A stretch of DNA of 64,000 bases from Alphaproteobacteria bacterium (lineage in GTDB: Bacteria > Pseudomonadota > Alphaproteobacteria > UBA8366 > Aestuariispiraceae). The notes under the pieces were generated by a model. That model did not search any database. It was given only the letters and a program-made list of their open reading frames with translations, and was not told the origin of the DNA. The DNA lies in the NCBI GenBank assembly GCA_006844765.1, contig SPJV01000102.1, forward strand, positions 1 to 64,000, given 5' to 3'. The translations under genes were made by a program, and so were the position numbers. Positions 27,323 to 35,681 of the stretch are shown here, piece after piece. Each line of letters opens with the position of its first letter. The first letter of the stretch is position 1.

Positions 27323-27774
27323 CCGGCTTCCGGTAACGCCTTTGAGGGCACCCAGATATACCAGTCCGGATCGAAGATATAGCATTCGCGTAGACCATGC
27401 GGCTTGTCGATTGATCCTTCCAGGATCTGATATCCCCATTCCCGCGCGCGCCCTTCCGCCGCGTCGGGATCAAGACCATAGAGCCTGAATTCAGCCCCCA
27501 TGCCGCGCCCCTGAACGGACCGCACCAAGCCAGACAACCGATGACTGTCATAAGTATGATCCGCATGCAGCTGCCAGGCGGCGCCAATTGCCTCAATCGT
27601 CATATAGGCGAAGTCTTCATCATGATAGACCGCTTTGGCGCCCAACACATGGCTCGCGAAACCGACCGAAGCCTCGACATCCTTCACCAGCAGGTTCAAC
27701 CCCAAGCCGTTCGGCAGGGACCGCCCAAAGGCATCAGCCGCCATCCAAGGTTCCTTCGTACGTTTTGACGTCAT
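27319..27774 (-). CDS. VOC/glyoxalase-fold protein
   Basis: 151 residues from the ATG at 27774 (AAGGAG 11 bases upstream); the frame extends to 27846 without a better start. LNLLVKDVEASVGFASHVLGAKAV is the first beta-alpha unit of a vicinal-oxygen-chelate domain and ECYIFDPDWYIWVP the last strand. Conserved metal ligands are hard to assign with certainty. The reaction is unknown. Confidence 0.78.
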   Translation of the reverse strand: MTSKRTKEPWMAADAFGRSLPNGLGLNLLVKDVEASVGFASHVLGAKAVYHDEDFAYMTIEAIGAAWQLHADHTYDSHRLSGLVRSVQGRGMGAEFRLYGLDPDAAEGRAREWGYQILEGSIDKPHGLRECYIFDPDWYIWVPSKALPEAG

Positions 27775-27879
27775 AAGATGCGGTCTCCTTTCTCCCCGCC
27801 TTATCCCTGGTGTTTTGGTGCGGAGCATGCTTCGATCTTGATCCAACCAACCCCCAGCGATTTACAGGGAAACGACAGA

Positions 27880-28641
27880 ATGCGTCTTCAGACCGTCACA
27901 TGGCAGGAAGTAGAAAGCTATCTCGAAGGCTCGAAAGGGGTGATCATCCCCATCGGCTCGACGGAACAACATGGGCCGACCGGCTTCGTTGGCACAGACG
28001 CCATCTGCCCGGAAACAATTGCCAAAGGTGTAATGGAAGAGACCGGTGCGATGATCGCGCCGACGCTTTCCATCGGCATGGCCCAACACCATATGGCCTT
28101 CACCGGCACCATCACCTTCCGCCCGACGACGCTCATCGCCGTCATCCGCGATGTGGTCGAAAGCCTGCACCGGCATGGGTTTGAGCGCTTTTTCTTCCTC
28201 AATGGCCATGGCGGCAATATCGCAACAAGTGATGCCGCCTTCTCTGAGATCTATGCGAATTTCAGCCTTGGTGTCTCCGGCACCGACCGCTCCCCGCCCC
28301 GCTGCACCATGGTAAACTGGTTCGACGGCCCGGATATCGAGACGCTGTCTGAAGAGCTCTATGGTGAGGCCAATGGCGCCCATGCCACGGCGGCGGAGGT
28401 CTCGCTGACCTATTATGCCTATCCGGAGGATGGGGCCCGCATCGCCCGCAATTCCAAGCTTGAACCGGAAATCGCCCCCTGGGGCCCAATCCGCGATGCC
28501 GATGATTACCGGCGCCGCTTCCCGGATGGCCGCATCGGCTCCGACCCGACACTCGCCAGTGTCGCCGATGGCAAACGCCTCTATGACACCGCCGTCTCCG
28601 AGGTCTCCCGCCGCTACCGGGACTTCCTCGCCGAAGACTGA
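27880..28641 (+). CDS. Creatininase-family amidohydrolase
   Basis: 253 residues from the ATG at 27880 (AGGGAA upstream). PIGSTEQHGPTGFVGTDAI has the metal-binding Glu and His and the following Asp, NGHGGNIATSD is the second signature, and HATAAEVSLTYY has another ligand position. The family includes creatininase and the mycofactocin and FAPy-deformylase-type enzymes; this one cannot be narrowed further. It is divergent from the VOC gene, with 105 bases between. Confidence 0.87.
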   Translation: MRLQTVTWQEVESYLEGSKGVIIPIGSTEQHGPTGFVGTDAICPETIAKGVMEETGAMIAPTLSIGMAQHHMAFTGTITFRPTTLIAVIRDVVESLHRHGFERFFFLNGHGGNIATSDAAFSEIYANFSLGVSGTDRSPPRCTMVNWFDGPDIETLSEELYGEANGAHATAAEVSLTYYAYPEDGARIARNSKLEPEIAPWGPIRDADDYRRRFPDGRIGSDPTLASVADGKRLYDTAVSEVSRRYRDFLAED

Positions 28642-28959
28642 GTAGCGGACCACCCCTGGTCCCTTCCCTTTCGATGAATACAGCACCGCCCCAGAAGTTC
28701 TGGCGGCGGCAATGCTGGTTGTGGGGTACTGGTTATGGGGTGCTGGTTAAAGGCATATGCTTCTTCCCACCCTTCCCTTAAGTATTTTTTTATCCATGCA
28801 ATAGGAATTTAAAAATATATAATAAGTATATTGACAAAACTACTATTTTATGTTCACACTCACATCTAATCAGTGAGGGTCTTCGTCCCATTGCCGGAGA
28901 CACCAGTTGGAGAAACCCCGCAAACCCTAAACGACATGCGGATATAGAGGAGTAGACAG
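28642..28959. other. Intergenic boundary of an accessory island
   Basis: No gene is seen. A hairpin GGACC-six-GGTCC (28647-28662) directly after the creatininase stop and a second dyad around CAGAAGTTCTG (28692-28702) may end that transcript. A 14-base unit CTGGTTRTGGGGTR is repeated 2.4 times at 28715-28748. Bases 28770-28870 are strikingly AT-rich compared with the flanks. GAGGAG just before 28960 is the ribosome site of the next gene. The composition change suggests the edge of imported DNA. Confidence 0.6.
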
Positions 28960-30345
28960 ATGGGTGGGACCCAATCAGCGATGCTGAACACCCCGAGTGA
29001 AAAATCGGGCGCCACATCGGGCGCCGAAATGGGATCAGCACAGAACCAGACTCGGACCGGATTTTCGCCACGCAGCGCACGGCAGAACACACCCTTTGGC
29101 AGGCATGCGCCACCGAGTGTCTTGCCGAAGGATTTTGCGATGCGTGCCGGGGATGCGATGGAGAATGACCGGCTGGCGCAGGCCGTCGTGAAAACCGGCG
29201 GCTTTGACGGCATTAAGCGCGACCTGGAAGGGGCGATCCGGCATGACGGACAGCGCGCCGCCTTGGAGATTGTCGATCTCGCCCAGCGTGTCCGCCGTCA
29301 TGCCATCGACAGCGACCTGCCCGATCAGTTCGACCGCGAAGTATTCAACATCGCCAGCAAAATCGATACGGAAGGCAGCACGGGCTTCGCCCATAACATG
29401 CGCAACCTGCGCGGTGTCAGCCCCTCCGGCTCTGCGCTTGCCGAAAACATCCTGGGCCGTGACCGCGCGCTTGCCGACACCGCTGTTTCCAGCCGCAACG
29501 CGAAGGCAGCAGCCCGCAAGACCGCCCCCGCACGCCCAGCCCGAGACCCCCGCGATATGCCGCCAACCACCGGTCAATCTTCTGGTCAAACATCGGGGCA
29601 ATCTTCGGGTCAAACATCGGGGCAAAACACACAAGCACAGACCGGCACCCAACGCCCGCCCAGAGACCCCCGCGATCTGCCCCCCGGCACATCGATGGGC
29701 GGCAAGCCAACTGGCGGAATCCCACCACAACCCCCGCGCCCACCGCGCGACCCACGCGATCTACCACCCGGCTCCCCGACGAGCAGTGGCGACCAAGACG
29801 AACAGCTCTACCCGCAGACCGGCGGACAACCGGGTATCGGCCACAACTCCGGCAGCAATTCGGAGGGGACGCAGGTTGCAGTAGCACCGCTCGCGGCACT
29901 TATAGCCGCCGGCTTTACTCCAGAAGCCGCTGCCTCGATAGCCGCTCTGCTCACGGCAGGAACCGGCGCCGCCGTTCTCAGCAGCAATGATACCGATATT
30001 GAGTTTCCCAAATCTACCGTCCCGCCACTTGGTAGTCCCCCGCCATCAACGGTTCCTGAGTTCAAGCCTCCCCTTACTTTCCCAGCGCACCGAACCGATA
30101 AGGATAAGAAGAAGGACAAGAACGAAAGTAAAAAGCCAGCCGACTCATCGAAGAATGAAAAACATGGTGCTGGAGGCTCAGCTCTAGAAAAAGCCCAACC
30201 GCAAATCGACGCACTTAACGAGCAAGCCAGAAACGCTCCCAACAAAAAAATGCGCGTCGATCTCCGTAGAAAAGCAAGAAAAATAAAGGAAATGGCCCAG
30301 AAAGACGATAAGGGAACAGAGCACTCCCTTAAGAAGAAACAATAA
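28960..30345 (+). CDS. Modular repeat protein with basic C-terminal tip, candidate polymorphic toxin
   Basis: 461 residues, no signal peptide. Residues 44-180 form a helical region of unknown family. Residues 195-270 carry three copies of RDPRD[LM]PP separated by Gly/Ser/Gln-rich linkers, including near-perfect SGQTSGQS repeats. Residues 305-342 are hydrophobic and Ala/Gly-rich. The last 85 residues are highly charged (KDKKKDKNESKKPAD, then RRKARKIKEMAQKDD) and are encoded by AT-richer DNA than the first half. An immunity-like small gene follows after 10 bases, and decayed copies of both genes lie downstream. This organisation suggests a toxin with an exchangeable tip. No known toxin domain is recognised. 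Confidence 0.6.
   Translation: MGGTQSAMLNTPSEKSGATSGAEMGSAQNQTRTGFSPRSARQNTPFGRHAPPSVLPKDFAMRAGDAMENDRLAQAVVKTGGFDGIKRDLEGAIRHDGQRAALEIVDLAQRVRRHAIDSDLPDQFDREVFNIASKIDTEGSTGFAHNMRNLRGVSPSGSALAENILGRDRALADTAVSSRNAKAAARKTAPARPARDPRDMPPTTGQSSGQTSGQSSGQTSGQNTQAQTGTQRPPRDPRDLPPGTSMGGKPTGGIPPQPPRPPRDPRDLPPGSPTSSGDQDEQLYPQTGGQPGIGHNSGSNSEGTQVAVAPLAALIAAGFTPEAAASIAALLTAGTGAAVLSSNDTDIEFPKSTVPPLGSPPPSTVPEFKPPLTFPAHRTDKDKKKDKNESKKPADSSKNEKHGAGGSALEKAQPQIDALNEQARNAPNKKMRVDLRRKARKIKEMAQKDDKGTEHSLKKKQ
29572..29624 (+). repeat. In-frame 24-base tandem repeat encoding SGQTSGQS
   Basis: Two units beginning GGTCAAACATCGGGGCAA at 29584 and 29608 are preceded by a partial unit. Because the unit length is a multiple of three, copy number can change without a frameshift, lengthening a flexible linker in the modular protein. 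Confidence 0.75.
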
Positions 30346-30355
30346 GGATATAGTT

Positions 30356-30775
30356 ATGACTGGTTACAATGAATGGATACCTAACGTCGGCGTAGGCCCA
30401 ATTCTTTTTGGAACATCTGCAAAGCAACTGGTGCATGAAGGTGTTCTGATCCACGTAGAGAACAACCCCTACTATCCGGATGATGATGATTTCCGAACCG
30501 CAGACGGTCGTTACGTCGTTGAACCTGACGAATTTGGGAATGTTACGGGTATTATTTGCGAAGATGACACATTCTATAAAGGCACTAACCTTCTTGGCTT
30601 GTCAGCTGAGAAAGCCGATGCCCTATTTGGCCCGACCCCTGACGGCGTGGAACAAATGGAAATGCCTGGCGATACAATACAAGACGCTCGAACCTATTAC
30701 GACTGGGGTTTGATACTTTGGTTCCTTGATGGTCGGTCAGTTTCCGCTTCTGTGTGGAAGGACCCGGGCGACTAG
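30356..30775 (+). CDS. Small acidic protein, candidate immunity partner
   Basis: 139 residues, very acidic (YYPDDDDF, VVEPDEFG) with no signal peptide or membrane segment. The start MTGYNEWIPNVGVGPILFGT resembles a class of small bacterial proteins with a GxGxIxFG-type opening strand. It begins ten bases after the basic C-terminal tip of the upstream gene, so the pair is likely one transcript. The opposite charge and position are typical of toxin and immunity partners. A truncated second copy lies 38 bases downstream. Function is inferred from context only. Confidence 0.55.
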   Translation: MTGYNEWIPNVGVGPILFGTSAKQLVHEGVLIHVENNPYYPDDDDFRTADGRYVVEPDEFGNVTGIICEDDTFYKGTNLLGLSAEKADALFGPTPDGVEQMEMPGDTIQDARTYYDWGLILWFLDGRSVSASVWKDPGD

Positions 30776-30812
30776 GCCGCTCACGCGTTCCAAAAAGGTC
30801 TGGAGATCAAAG

Positions 30813-30938
30813 ATGGCTGGTTACAATGAGTGGATTCCGAACATCGGTGTCGGTCAGGTCACATTTGGAACACCCATAGGCGAGTTCGTGCAAAGAGATT
30901 GCGCCATGGCAGGCTGGCCCTGTCCTGATCTGATCTGA
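30813..30938 (+). pseudogene. Truncated second copy of the immunity-like gene
   Basis: The frame encodes 41 residues. The first 29 match the start of the 30356-30775 product at about 16 positions, including GYNEWIPN, GVG and FGT, after which the sequence diverges and soon stops. GGAGATCAAAG gives it a ribosome site. It looks like a paralogue cut by a recombination junction near 30890. Translation to a short peptide is still possible. Confidence 0.75.
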
Positions 30939-31024
30939 GCAAGCGCCCAGAACGATCGTAAAACTCGGGCCCAGTAATGAAACCGATCCGAACGATACAA
31001 AAATGACCCTAAAAGTTCGCTACG

Positions 31025-31348
31025 ATGACTGAGGAAATCTGCAGGCACATCAAGAATTTTGTAACAGCAATTTTCCTGGCATTCTGTTTGACGGCCTGTG
31101 GTATTCTCATTGTTGTTATTCACTCGGATGGACTTCTGCCAAAAGGCATTTGTCAGTTCGTACATGATGACAGCGGTCTTCTCAGATTGAATCCAAATCG
31201 AATGGGAACAGTCCAATATAGTTGCAACCCAGATTTCTGGTTCGGAGCAAAAATTGCCGTGCTTGTATCTATGCCTTTGTCCGTATTTATCTTCGCCATG
31301 CACACCAAGATCATTCGCAAAAAACATAACAGTCACGCGAAGAGGTAG
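31025..31348 (+). CDS. Small two-helix membrane protein of unknown function
   Basis: 107 residues with hydrophobic segments near 11-34 (FVTAIFLAFCLTACGILIVVI) and 74-92 (IAVLVSMPLSVFIFAM), joined by a loop holding cysteines 43 and 67, and a basic tail KIIRKKHNSHAKR. TAC could mimic a lipobox but the segment continues hydrophobic past it. The DNA is AT-richer than the flanks and the ribosome site is weak. It sits inside the island of decayed toxin-like genes and could be an orphan immunity protein; this is a guess. Confidence 0.5.
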   Translation: MTEEICRHIKNFVTAIFLAFCLTACGILIVVIHSDGLLPKGICQFVHDDSGLLRLNPNRMGTVQYSCNPDFWFGAKIAVLVSMPLSVFIFAMHTKIIRKKHNSHAKR

Positions 31349-31520
31349 GTCCGTTTTCTTGCAACTATGAAGACTTGGAAGGAGCCACCCGGCACCGCAA
31401 TGGGCGGCGCGCCATACGGACAACCCTAACCACAGACCGGCGGAGACACCCGGCGGAAGACCCACCGCCGCTCACGGACTTTGGAGAAGACGGGCCGTTG
31501 GATGTGGAGACGACGGAGAC

Positions 31521-31622
31521 CTATCCAGCGCCAGAGTCGGCACTCCCTTTGGCAGGCATGCAGTGCCGAGTGATTTGCCGGCGGGTCTTGTGATGCGTGC
31601 CGGGGATGCGATGGTGAATGAG
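31521..31622 (+). pseudogene. Decayed fragment of a second modular (toxin-like) gene
   Basis: In one frame the DNA reads SARVGTPFGRHAVPSDLP and MRAGDAMVNE, matching SARQNTPFGRHAPPSVLP and MRAGDAMEND at residues 39-70 of the 28960-30345 protein. The nucleotides from 31542 also align almost base for base with 29089 onward. There is no start, and the similarity stops at 31622 where the MOSC gene end begins. The region 31349-31520 has no recognisable gene. Confidence 0.8.
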
Positions 31623-31636
31623 GCGCCCCTACCCCA

Positions 31637-31678
31637 CGGTCAGCTCTGCGCGGTCAGCTCTGCACGGTCAGTTCTGCG
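31637..31678. repeat. Three 14-base tandem repeats across the 3' end of the MOSC gene
   Basis: Three adjacent units near CGGTCAGCTCTGCG differ at one or two positions. They cover the last codons and the stop of the reverse-strand MOSC gene. Each unit repeats the same stop codon context, so the duplication extends past the gene end. Confidence 0.8.
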
Positions 31679-32421
31679 CCCTGGGTGATGGTGCCGGGCA
31701 TCAGGATGCGGCAGCGGATGCCGCAGTCTATATGGCCGAAGCCCTTGCGGAGCGTAAGGGGAAGGTTGATGTCGACGCGGCCATCGGCGGGATCGACATT
31801 GGTGGCAGAACAGCGGTCGATGCGTTCCAGTACTTTGAGGGCGACCCCGCCACCCAGCGTAATCGTTTTGCCGACCCAGTCGAATTCCTGCCAGGCCTTG
31901 GCACCGGCGATATAAAGATTGCCCCGGAAGCGGCGCGGGTCGATCGGTTGACGGGCGACGCGCTCCACATCCTGCACGCTGGCGAGGTTGATGATCGAGA
32001 CATTGGCGCCCTCCACATCTGTGAAGGCGGTCTCCGCCGGGGCCTCAACAATCCGGGGTTTGCCGCGCGGTCCGGGCGGCAGGAAACCGGTCAGGAAGCT
32101 TTCCAGCAGGGTCCGTCCGGTGGTGTCATCCAAACGCCCCCGGCTGACTTTCTTACCCTTACGATAGAGGGTAAGGGTCTTCGTTTCCTCATCAAAACCA
32201 GCGGTCAGCAGCCCCAGCTTCTCATCCCGGGACAGGCGGATGAATTCATGACAGGAGACCCAGGAGGGATTGGCGCTATCAAAGGCCGAGGACGCATGCG
32301 CCATCGCCCAGCGCCGATCGAAGGGAATGCCGCCTTCGACACTCACATCAACGCTGTCCTGCTCGATCCCGCCCAACCCTTTCACGGGATAGCGGTAGAT
32401 GTTTGAGATGGTTACCGACAT
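31654..32421 (-). CDS. MOSC-domain protein (YcbX-like)
   Basis: 255 residues. An MOSC N-terminal beta-barrel (ISNIYRYPVKGLGGIEQDSV, FDRRWAMAHA) precedes the MOSC domain with the conserved cysteine C204 in RCSATNVDPADG. Related proteins transfer sulfur to the molybdenum cofactor or, as YcbX and mARC, reduce N-hydroxylated compounds. There is no fused ferredoxin domain here. The gene runs toward the island, and its end carries three short tandem repeats. Confidence 0.87.
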   Translation of the reverse strand: MSVTISNIYRYPVKGLGGIEQDSVDVSVEGGIPFDRRWAMAHASSAFDSANPSWVSCHEFIRLSRDEKLGLLTAGFDEETKTLTLYRKGKKVSRGRLDDTTGRTLLESFLTGFLPPGPRGKPRIVEAPAETAFTDVEGANVSIINLASVQDVERVARQPIDPRRFRGNLYIAGAKAWQEFDWVGKTITLGGGVALKVLERIDRCSATNVDPADGRVDINLPLTLRKGFGHIDCGIRCRILMPGTITQGAELTVQS

Positions 32422-32590
32422 GTCTTTAACCCCAAGGCAACGGCCCCCCGTTCCTGCGCGCGCACCATAACCGCTCCCGCCGCGCTGGCAAGCCGTGAGC
32501 AGACCGCCCGCACATTTCAGCGCACGGGCCCTTCACCCGGGCACCAGATCAGCCTAAGCTTCCCGCAAAACATATTTGCGGAGGAAACCC

Positions 32591-34978
32591 ATGGCGGCGC
32601 GGAAACTGAAAGCAACAGATGTTGGCCTGCCCGGCTTCAAGGGAAAGCCGGCGAAGAGCGGCAGTGTCTTCGATCTGCCCAGCCATGCCAGGGCCCGCGA
32701 TGCGCTTGCCCAGGGGCTGGAAATCTCCGCCCCCGGCTTCAATGTCTTTGTGTTGGGCCCGGACCGCTCTGGCCGGATGACCGAGACACTGGCCTTCATC
32801 GCCGAGCATCTCACCTCGACCGAGGGCCCCCCGCCGCGCGATTGGGTTTATCTGAACAACTTCCCGCGCCGACACCGGCCAAAGCCCTATGCCCTGCCGG
32901 CGGGTCAGGGTCGCAAGCTGCGCGATGCCATGGCCAAGCTGGTCGCGGAAGCCCGCGATGCGTTGAAAAATGCGTTCGGCAGCGATGCTCACCGCCAAAA
33001 ACTCGCCTCGTTGGAAGCGGAGGCCAAGGCCGGCATCGATGCAGAGATGGCGAAGATCACGCAACGCGCGCAGGAACAAGGGCTCGTTCTGGTTCAGACG
33101 GAAGAAGGCACCGCCGTGGCTGCAGCCGGCCCGGATGGTCAACCCGTGGCGCTTAACCGCCTACCCGCGGAAACACAGGCAGCCCTGACCGGCCCGGCCA
33201 CTGAGATTGTCGCCGCGCTGGGCGATATTACGCACCTTGCTGTCGAAGCGCGCGTTGCCCATGCCCGCCGCGCCAGCGAGGTCGACCGCCAATTGGGGGC
33301 GGATACCCTGTCGCCACTGATCCAACCGCTCGCCGCCGCGTTTGGCGGGGAGAATGCGCGTCTCGCCCGGTGGTTCGTCGAGCTGCAAGAGGACATGCTG
33401 GATAACCTCGTGGCCTTTGCCATGGTCCCCGGACAGCCGAGCCCGGATGGCTCCCCCCCACCGCAACCGCCGGAGCAACGCTATGCCGTCAATCTGCTGG
33501 TCGATAATGGCGATGATGACGGCCCGCCCTTGGTGTTGGAAAGCAACCCGAGCTATGACCGGCTGGTAGGGCGCATTGAGTACAGGCCATCGGGCCCGCA
33601 TATGGACACAGATTTCTCACTCATCCGGGCCGGTGCGCTGCATCGCGCGAATGGCGGCATCCTGGTCTTGCGCGCAGAATCCCTGCTCGCGGAACCCGGC
33701 GCCTGGGAAGCCCTGAAGGCGGCATTGCGCGACGGCAAGGTCCAGATTGAAGAACGCTATCGCCAGAACATGCTGCCGGTTTCCAGCGCGCCCAGTCCGA
33801 AACCAGTGCCGCTTTCGGTCAAGGTCGTGCTTGTTGGGGCGCCGCAGCTGTATTACAGCGCCTTCTCCCTTGATCCGGAATTCGTGGCGCATTTCAAGAT
33901 CAAGGCTGATATCGACGAAAGCATGCCCATCGATGCGCGAACAATCGGTATCTACCGCCGTCTTATCTTGAACAAGGTTGATGCTTTGCCCGGCGCGCGC
34001 GGGGTGGATAAATCCGGCGTTGCCCGCCTGCTTGGTCACGCGGCGCGATGGGCGGATGATCGTAAGAGACTGACCGCAAGGCAGGAGCTGATCGACGATG
34101 TTCTGGCCGAGGCCAATGGTCTTGGTGATACGAGCAAACCTATTGATGGTGACGCAATTCGGGAGGCCATTGAGCGACACCGCCGCCGCAACAGCCGAAT
34201 TGAAGACCGCATGCTGGAGCGGGTCGTGGACGGCACTGTCCTGATCGACACCGACGGCGAAGCGATTGGACAAATCAACGGCCTGACCGTCCGCGACATG
34301 GGCGATCATGCCTATGGCTCTGCAGCACGCGTAACAGCACGCGCCAGTGTCGGACGCCAAGGTGTCATCAATATTGAACGCCAGGTCGCCATGGGCGGGC
34401 CAATCCAGCAGAAAGGCGCGATGGTCCTTCAAGGCTATCTGGCTGGCTTGTTCGCACGGCAGCGTCCGATGTCCTTTAACTGCTCCATTACTTTCGAACA
34501 GAGTTATGGCGGTGTGGAGGGCGACAGCGCGACCTTGGCCGAAGTGCTGGCGGTCTTGTCCGATCTAGCTGAGGTGCCGCTGCGCCAAGATCTGGCAATC
34601 ACCGGCTCTATGGATCAGCGGGGGCAGGCACAGGTCGTCGGCGGGGTCATTCAAAAGATCGAAGGCTTCTTCCGTGCCTGCGCGGAAAAGGGACTGACCG
34701 GAACACAGGGCGCTGTTCTACCCCGGGCCAATGCCCGGAACTTGGTCCTTGATGATGACCTTACCCAGGCGGTGGCCGATGGCCGCTTCCACATTCATGT
34801 GGTCGATACCCTAGCCGATGCGATCCTGCTATTCACCGGATTGAAAGCAGGCAAGATGAATACGCGGGGGGACTATTCGACGGACACGCTTTATGGCCAT
34901 GTACAAGCCCGATTACAGGAATTCGACCACCTTCTGGCAGCACGCGCCGGCGGCAATACCGGTGAGAACGGGGGATGA
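32591..34978 (+). CDS. Lon-like ATP-dependent protease (AAA_32/S16 family)
   Basis: 795 residues from the ATG at 32591, preceded by GCGGAGG. The C-terminal S16 protease domain has the catalytic dyad Ser646 (VEGDSATLAE) and Lys689 (GGVIQKIEGF); the 43-residue spacing equals that of classical Lon. The N-terminal domain has a degenerate Walker A (LGPDRSGRMT, with R for the usual K), a coiled region around 100-180, and ANGGILVLRAESLL as the Walker B-like part. This matches cytoplasmic Lon-related proteases of the YcbZ/LonB-like group. ATP hydrolysis ability is uncertain because of the altered P-loop. Confidence 0.9.
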   Translation: MAARKLKATDVGLPGFKGKPAKSGSVFDLPSHARARDALAQGLEISAPGFNVFVLGPDRSGRMTETLAFIAEHLTSTEGPPPRDWVYLNNFPRRHRPKPYALPAGQGRKLRDAMAKLVAEARDALKNAFGSDAHRQKLASLEAEAKAGIDAEMAKITQRAQEQGLVLVQTEEGTAVAAAGPDGQPVALNRLPAETQAALTGPATEIVAALGDITHLAVEARVAHARRASEVDRQLGADTLSPLIQPLAAAFGGENARLARWFVELQEDMLDNLVAFAMVPGQPSPDGSPPPQPPEQRYAVNLLVDNGDDDGPPLVLESNPSYDRLVGRIEYRPSGPHMDTDFSLIRAGALHRANGGILVLRAESLLAEPGAWEALKAALRDGKVQIEERYRQNMLPVSSAPSPKPVPLSVKVVLVGAPQLYYSAFSLDPEFVAHFKIKADIDESMPIDARTIGIYRRLILNKVDALPGARGVDKSGVARLLGHAARWADDRKRLTARQELIDDVLAEANGLGDTSKPIDGDAIREAIERHRRRNSRIEDRMLERVVDGTVLIDTDGEAIGQINGLTVRDMGDHAYGSAARVTARASVGRQGVINIERQVAMGGPIQQKGAMVLQGYLAGLFARQRPMSFNCSITFEQSYGGVEGDSATLAEVLAVLSDLAEVPLRQDLAITGSMDQRGQAQVVGGVIQKIEGFFRACAEKGLTGTQGAVLPRANARNLVLDDDLTQAVADGRFHIHVVDTLADAILLFTGLKAGKMNTRGDYSTDTLYGHVQARLQEFDHLLAARAGGNTGENGG

Positions 34979-35029
34979 TCGGTTGATAGCGCTTGAAACC
35001 GCCCTGCCCCCCCGTTAGCTTCCGCGCCG

Positions 35030-35635
35030 ATGACTGATACTGACTTTTCCAGCCAGCGCTTCTTCACGCGCGAGTTTGACCGCCACACCGATGTTCTGGC
35101 CGCAACGCGCGCTGCCTGCGCAGATGATATGCAGGCGATGCTTGAAGCGTGGGAAACTGCGATTAAAGCCGGCGGCAAGATCTTATTCTTCGGCAATGGC
35201 GGGAGCGCCGGCGACGCGCAGCACCTCGCGACCGAACTTGCGGTCCGGTACAAACGGGACCGCGCGCCGATCGCGTCCTTGGCGTTGACGACCGATACCT
35301 CCAGCCTGACAGCGATCCCGAACGACTATGGTTTCGATTATCTCTTCGCCCGTCAAATTGAGGCATTGGGCAAGCCAGGCGATGTCGCCGTCGGTATTTC
35401 CACATCCGGCACCAGCGCCAATGTCGTCGCCGGGCTGAGAGCAGCACAGGATGGCGGGTTGGTCGCAACCGGCTTTGCCGGGGAAAGTGGCGGGACAATG
35501 CTGGGGCTCGCGGATCCCCTGATCCGGGTGCCATCGACCACCACGGCCCGTATCCAGGAAATGCACTTGCTGGTCGGTCACATGCTCTGCGGCGCGCTGG
35601 AGATTTCACTAGGCTTGCTCCCGGAAGATAATTGA
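35030..35635 (+). CDS. gmhA: Sedoheptulose-7-phosphate isomerase (SIS domain)
   Basis: 201 residues. The GmhA signature is clear: KILFFGNGGSAGDAQHLATE, LTTDTSSLTAIPNDYGFD, and VGISTSGTSANVVAGL of the SIS fold, with EMHLLVGHMLC at the end. It converts sedoheptulose 7-phosphate to D-glycero-D-manno-heptose 7-phosphate for LPS core or other heptose glycans. No other heptose gene is adjacent. Confidence 0.92.
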   Translation: MTDTDFSSQRFFTREFDRHTDVLAATRAACADDMQAMLEAWETAIKAGGKILFFGNGGSAGDAQHLATELAVRYKRDRAPIASLALTTDTSSLTAIPNDYGFDYLFARQIEALGKPGDVAVGISTSGTSANVVAGLRAAQDGGLVATGFAGESGGTMLGLADPLIRVPSTTTARIQEMHLLVGHMLCGALEISLGLLPEDN

Positions 35636-35643
35636 GCCAAAAG

Positions 35644-35671
35644 CGAAATGAACTTTCCCTCGTTCATTTCG
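35644..35671. promoter_or_regulatory. Perfect 9-base inverted repeat between gmhA and the M24 gene
   Basis: CGAAATGAA at 35644 and TTCATTTCG at 35663 pair perfectly around a ten-base spacer in a 46-base gap. The second arm ends at the GGAG used as ribosome site for the M24 gene. It could be an operator, or an RNA hairpin that masks that site. A run of T is absent, so a terminator is less likely. Confidence 0.55.
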
Positions 35672-35681
35672 GAGCTCACTC

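Noticed and set aside
28715..28748. Possible CRISPR-like repeats
   Set aside because: The 14-base units are directly adjacent with no spacers, so this is a short tandem repeat.
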